Positions 24,628 through 26,727 of a DNA stretch of 26,727 nucleotides are shown piece after piece. The DNA is from Fastidiosipila sp964627125. Its GTDB lineage: Bacteria > Bacillota > Clostridia > Saccharofermentanales > Fastidiosipilaceae. How positions within the stretch are numbered: the stretch's first letter is position 1; every line of letters starts with the position of its first letter. The stretch covers positions 1 to 26,727 of the forward strand of contig CAZVJQ010000024.1 in the NCBI GenBank assembly GCA_964627125.1, in the 5' to 3' direction. The position numbers and the translations under genes were made by a program. The notes beneath the pieces are model-generated. The model saw nothing but the letters and a program-made list of their open reading frames with translations, was not told the origin of the DNA and searched no databases.

Positions 24628-24685
24628 AAATAATTCCTTGTGTTTGTTTTCGTTTGTTATTGCCTAAAGCAATATACTTACTAAC

Positions 24686-24691
24686 ATTATA
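24686..24691 (-). promoter_or_regulatory. Probable -10 box of the sugar-transferase gene
   Basis: Perfect TATAAT on the minus strand, about 60 nt upstream of the ATG. The -35 is weak (ATTTCA at 17 nt). Confidence 0.38.
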
Positions 24692-24791
24692 CGTTAAAAT
24701 AATATATATGAAATTTTATCATAAAGACTTAGTAATTAGAATAAATAAGTGTTGAATGCAATTTTGGCAAAAGCAGAAAGCAGGAAAATAA

Positions 24792-25907
24792 ATGTCTGAT
24801 AAATATGAATATGATTATTTGGTAGTAGGAGCGGGGCTTTGGGGTGCAACATTTGCAAGACAAGCGACTGATGCAGGAAAGAAAGTTTTAGTAATTGAGA
24901 AACAAGATCATGTTGCAGGGCATATATATACTGAAAATATTATGGGAATAGACGTTCACTTACATGGAGCGCATATATTCCACACTAATAACACAAGAGT
25001 TTGGGAGTTTGTTAATAGGTTTACAGAGTTTAATAATTTCATAAACTCTCCAATGGCTAGGTACAAAGACGAAATTTATAATCTTCCATTTAATATGAAT
25101 ACTTTTAGTAAAATGTGGGGGATTAAGACACCTGCAGAAGCTCAAGCAATTATCGCGAAGCAACGAGAAGAAATTACTTCAGAACCAAAAAATTTAGAGG
25201 AACAAGCGATTAGTTTAGTAGGTAGGGATGTATATGAGAAATTGGTAAAGGAATATTCCGAGAAACAATGGGGAAGAGATTCTAAAGATTTACCAAGTTT
25301 TATAATAAGACGCCTACCTGTTCGCTTCACCTATGATAACAATTACTTTAATGACAAGTACCAGGGAATTCCTGTTAATGGATATACCATATTAGTGGAA
25401 AATATTTTAGAAGGAATTGAACTTAGATTAAATACAGATTTCCTCTTAGAGCGAAATAGCTTAACTCCTTTAGCAGAGACTATAGTATTTACAGGTCAGG
25501 TGGATGCATATTTTAATTATGAATTTGGACCACTGGAGTATAGAAGCTTGATTTTTGATCATGAATTACTTAATGAAGATAATTTCCAAGGAAATGCTGT
25601 TATTAATTACACTAGTCATGAAGTGCCTTACACTAGGATAATTGAGCATAAGCATTTTAATAAGGATAAGAAGGTAGATGGTAAAACTATTATTTCTTAT
25701 GAATATCCAGCAGAGTGGAATATTGGGGATGAACCTTATTATCCAATTAATGATGAAAAGAATCATAAGTTGTATGAGAAGTACTTGGCTTTGGCCAAAG
25801 AGGAGCAAAACATCATTTTTGGTGGAAGATTAGCTGAGTACAAGTACTACAACATGGATGACACTATTGAGTCGGCACTTGCAGTTACAGATAGGTTATT
25901 TGGATAG
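24792..25907 (+). CDS. glf: UDP-galactopyranose mutase
   Basis: A flavoenzyme that interconverts UDP-galactopyranose and UDP-galactofuranose in the cytoplasm, feeding galactofuranose-containing glycans. 371 residues, the normal length. The FAD-binding motif VVGAGLWGATFARQ lies at 11-24. VHLHGAHIFHTN (55-66) is the conserved flavin/substrate loop. KQWGRDSKDLPSFIIRRLPV and NYFNDKYQGIPVNGYT hold the substrate Arg and Tyr residues, and FGGRLAEYKYYNMDD near the C-terminus holds the second phosphate-binding Arg. One variation: the usual HIGGN reads HVAGH (40-44). An AGGA sequence precedes the ATG. The gene diverges from the sugar transferase and ends at a hairpin shared with thioredoxin. Confidence 0.93.
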   Translation: MSDKYEYDYLVVGAGLWGATFARQATDAGKKVLVIEKQDHVAGHIYTENIMGIDVHLHGAHIFHTNNTRVWEFVNRFTEFNNFINSPMARYKDEIYNLPFNMNTFSKMWGIKTPAEAQAIIAKQREEITSEPKNLEEQAISLVGRDVYEKLVKEYSEKQWGRDSKDLPSFIIRRLPVRFTYDNNYFNDKYQGIPVNGYTILVENILEGIELRLNTDFLLERNSLTPLAETIVFTGQVDAYFNYEFGPLEYRSLIFDHELLNEDNFQGNAVINYTSHEVPYTRIIEHKHFNKDKKVDGKTIISYEYPAEWNIGDEPYYPINDEKNHKLYEKYLALAKEEQNIIFGGRLAEYKYYNMDDTIESALAVTDRLFG

Positions 25908-25910
25908 GCA

Positions 25911-25948
25911 AAAGAAAACTCCACTACAAATGTAGCGGAGTCTCATTA
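25911..25948. terminator. Terminator between glf and trxA
   Basis: Stem ACTCC-A-CTACA (25918-25928) / TGTAG-C-GGAGT (25931-25941), one mismatch, 2-nt tip. On the minus strand it is followed by TTTTCTTTT, so it mainly serves trxA; the plus-strand tail is weaker. Confidence 0.75.
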
Positions 25949-25974
25949 CATTAATTAAATTTAATTAATATAGA

Positions 25975-26289
25975 TTAAGCATTTTCTTCTAATACTTGAT
26001 CTAATTGTTGTGGTTGATGTACACCAGCTTGCTTGTAAACTAACTTACCTTCTTTGAAAATTGCAAGTGTAGGTACAGCCATAATATCGAATTGATTACT
26101 TAAGTCTGGTGATTGATCTACGTCTACTTGAACGAAATCAAATTTTTGACCTAATTCTGACTCTTCAGCTTGCTCTAGGATTGGGTGCATGATTTTACAT
26201 GGACCACACCAAGTTGCGAAAAAGTCTACTAAAACTGGTTTGTCTGATTTCATTAATTCTTCAAATTCAACTGATTTAATTTGTCTCAT
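25975..26289 (-). CDS. trxA: Thioredoxin
   Basis: Small cytoplasmic dithiol-disulfide oxidoreductase that reduces protein disulfides and is recharged by thioredoxin reductase. 104 residues, standard length. The active site is WCGPCK (27-32) with Cys28 and Cys31. The cis-Pro is in MAVPTLAIF (Pro73). VLVDFFATWCGPC and FDFVQVDVDQSPDL follow the usual fold order. A very strong ribosome site GAGGAGGAA precedes the ATG at 26287-26289, suggesting high expression. It is a single gene. No reductase gene is in the window. Confidence 0.96.
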   Translation of the reverse strand: MRQIKSVEFEELMKSDKPVLVDFFATWCGPCKIMHPILEQAEESELGQKFDFVQVDVDQSPDLSNQFDIMAVPTLAIFKEGKLVYKQAGVHQPQQLDQVLEENA

Positions 26290-26481
26290 ATATTCCTCCT
26301 CATTTGTTAAGCTTTTAACAGTATAGATACTTTATCAGAGATGAATTATTTTATTTAATACATTTGTCACAGACAACTATAAACTTGGGGAAATAAAAAT
26401 AAAATAACAATTTCTTTGCAGAATGCTAAAAAATGTGGGCATTTGTATTTTCTTGGGGACTGATGTTTGGATGCATTGTGC

Positions 26482-26487
26482 TAGAAT
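26482..26487 (+). promoter_or_regulatory. Candidate extended -10 upstream of the last gene
   Basis: TGCTAGAAT is an extended -10 match (TAGAAT 26482-26487), about 98 nt before the ATG at 26585. Two direct repeats GTGTCAC (about 26501-26518) lie just downstream and could be a regulator site. No clear -35 is seen. Confidence 0.35.
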
Positions 26488-26584
26488 TATTACACTGATA
26501 GTGTCACGGATTGTGTCACCAAACTTTAAGAATGTTCACGTAACGTAACTATATTCAATTAAATTTTGAAAGAAGATTTTTATA

Positions 26585-26727
26585 ATGGCTTTAACATATG
26601 ATGAATTAAGAAATGACTATAAAGAGTTTATATATGAAGGATTTACTACAGATGTAGTGGATAATCGCTTGAGAGTTGTATATCACTTCAATGTACCTGG
26701 CTTATCTGAATTTAATCCTACTTTATC
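26585..26727 (+). CDS. Start of an unidentified gene (possibly MurL-like), cut by the window edge
   Basis: 47 complete codons are visible from the ATG at 26585, beginning MALTYDELRNDYKEFIYEGF and continuing through LRVVYHFNVPGLSEFNP. There is no signal peptide or membrane segment. The ribosome site is weak (GAAAGAAGA). The pattern Phe-x-Tyr-x-x-Phe, then a hydrophobic strand with YHF and F-x-P, reminds me of the N-terminus of MurL-type (UDP-MurNAc-Ala-Glu epimerase) proteins, but this is a faint resemblance over 47 residues. I treat the function as unknown. Confidence 0.55.
   Translation, partial: MALTYDELRNDYKEFIYEGFTTDVVDNRLRVVYHFNVPGLSEFNPTL

Noticed and set aside
1..26727. CRISPR array
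   Set aside because: No regularly spaced repeats were found on either strand.

Overview
The window is low-GC (roughly one third G+C by eye) DNA from a Gram-positive bacterium of the Bacillota, most likely a clostridial lineage. The reasons are AGGAGG-type ribosome binding sites, sigma-A-like promoters, a MurT/GatD-type pair, a YitT protein, an LCP protein, a secreted SH3b glucosaminidase of the clostridial type, and rho-independent terminators between most units. The standard code fits: long frames use TGG for Trp and contain no in-frame TGA. Two runs of exactly 100 N show that this is a scaffolded draft assembly. I cannot name the species.

Left part (1-7166): a truncated secreted glucosaminidase on the minus strand; a 1229-residue protein that I read as a UPF1/DNA2-like superfamily 1 helicase with every catalytic motif eroded; a lipoprotein of unknown function; and a tRNA-Leu(UAA)/tRNA-fMet(CAU) operon with a consensus promoter and a terminator.

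Centre (7191-13710): two half-size FtsX/MacB-like permeases on the minus strand (the upstream one broken by a TAA), a divergent secreted-peptide gene broken by TGA and TAG, a terminator, a MurT-like/GatD-like pair, then a permease fragment, a second copy of the same kind of terminator, a LolD/MacB-type ATPase and a remnant of the gatD 3' end. Order and orientation match what a tandem duplication followed by complementary decay would leave. The GatD-like protein has lost both its catalytic Cys and His, and MurT has lost the usual RDQxDRxGE motif, so this pair is probably not an ordinary peptidoglycan amidating enzyme.

Right part (13656-26727): a TetR regulator with its operator inside its own promoter and a downstream alpha/beta hydrolase; a GH92 mannosidase without a signal peptide whose general-acid Glu appears to be Gln; a convergent hexosamine-type anomeric kinase and a sugar-1-phosphate nucleotidyltransferase, which together look like an intracellular glycan salvage route; a YitT-LCP operon, in which LCP is one gene split by an assembly gap; an undecaprenyl-phosphate sugar phosphotransferase and UDP-galactopyranose mutase, pointing to a galactofuranose-containing wall polymer; thioredoxin; and the start of one more gene. 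Among 19 coding units (including broken ones) whose stop is visible, 12 end in TAA, 7 in TAG and none in TGA.
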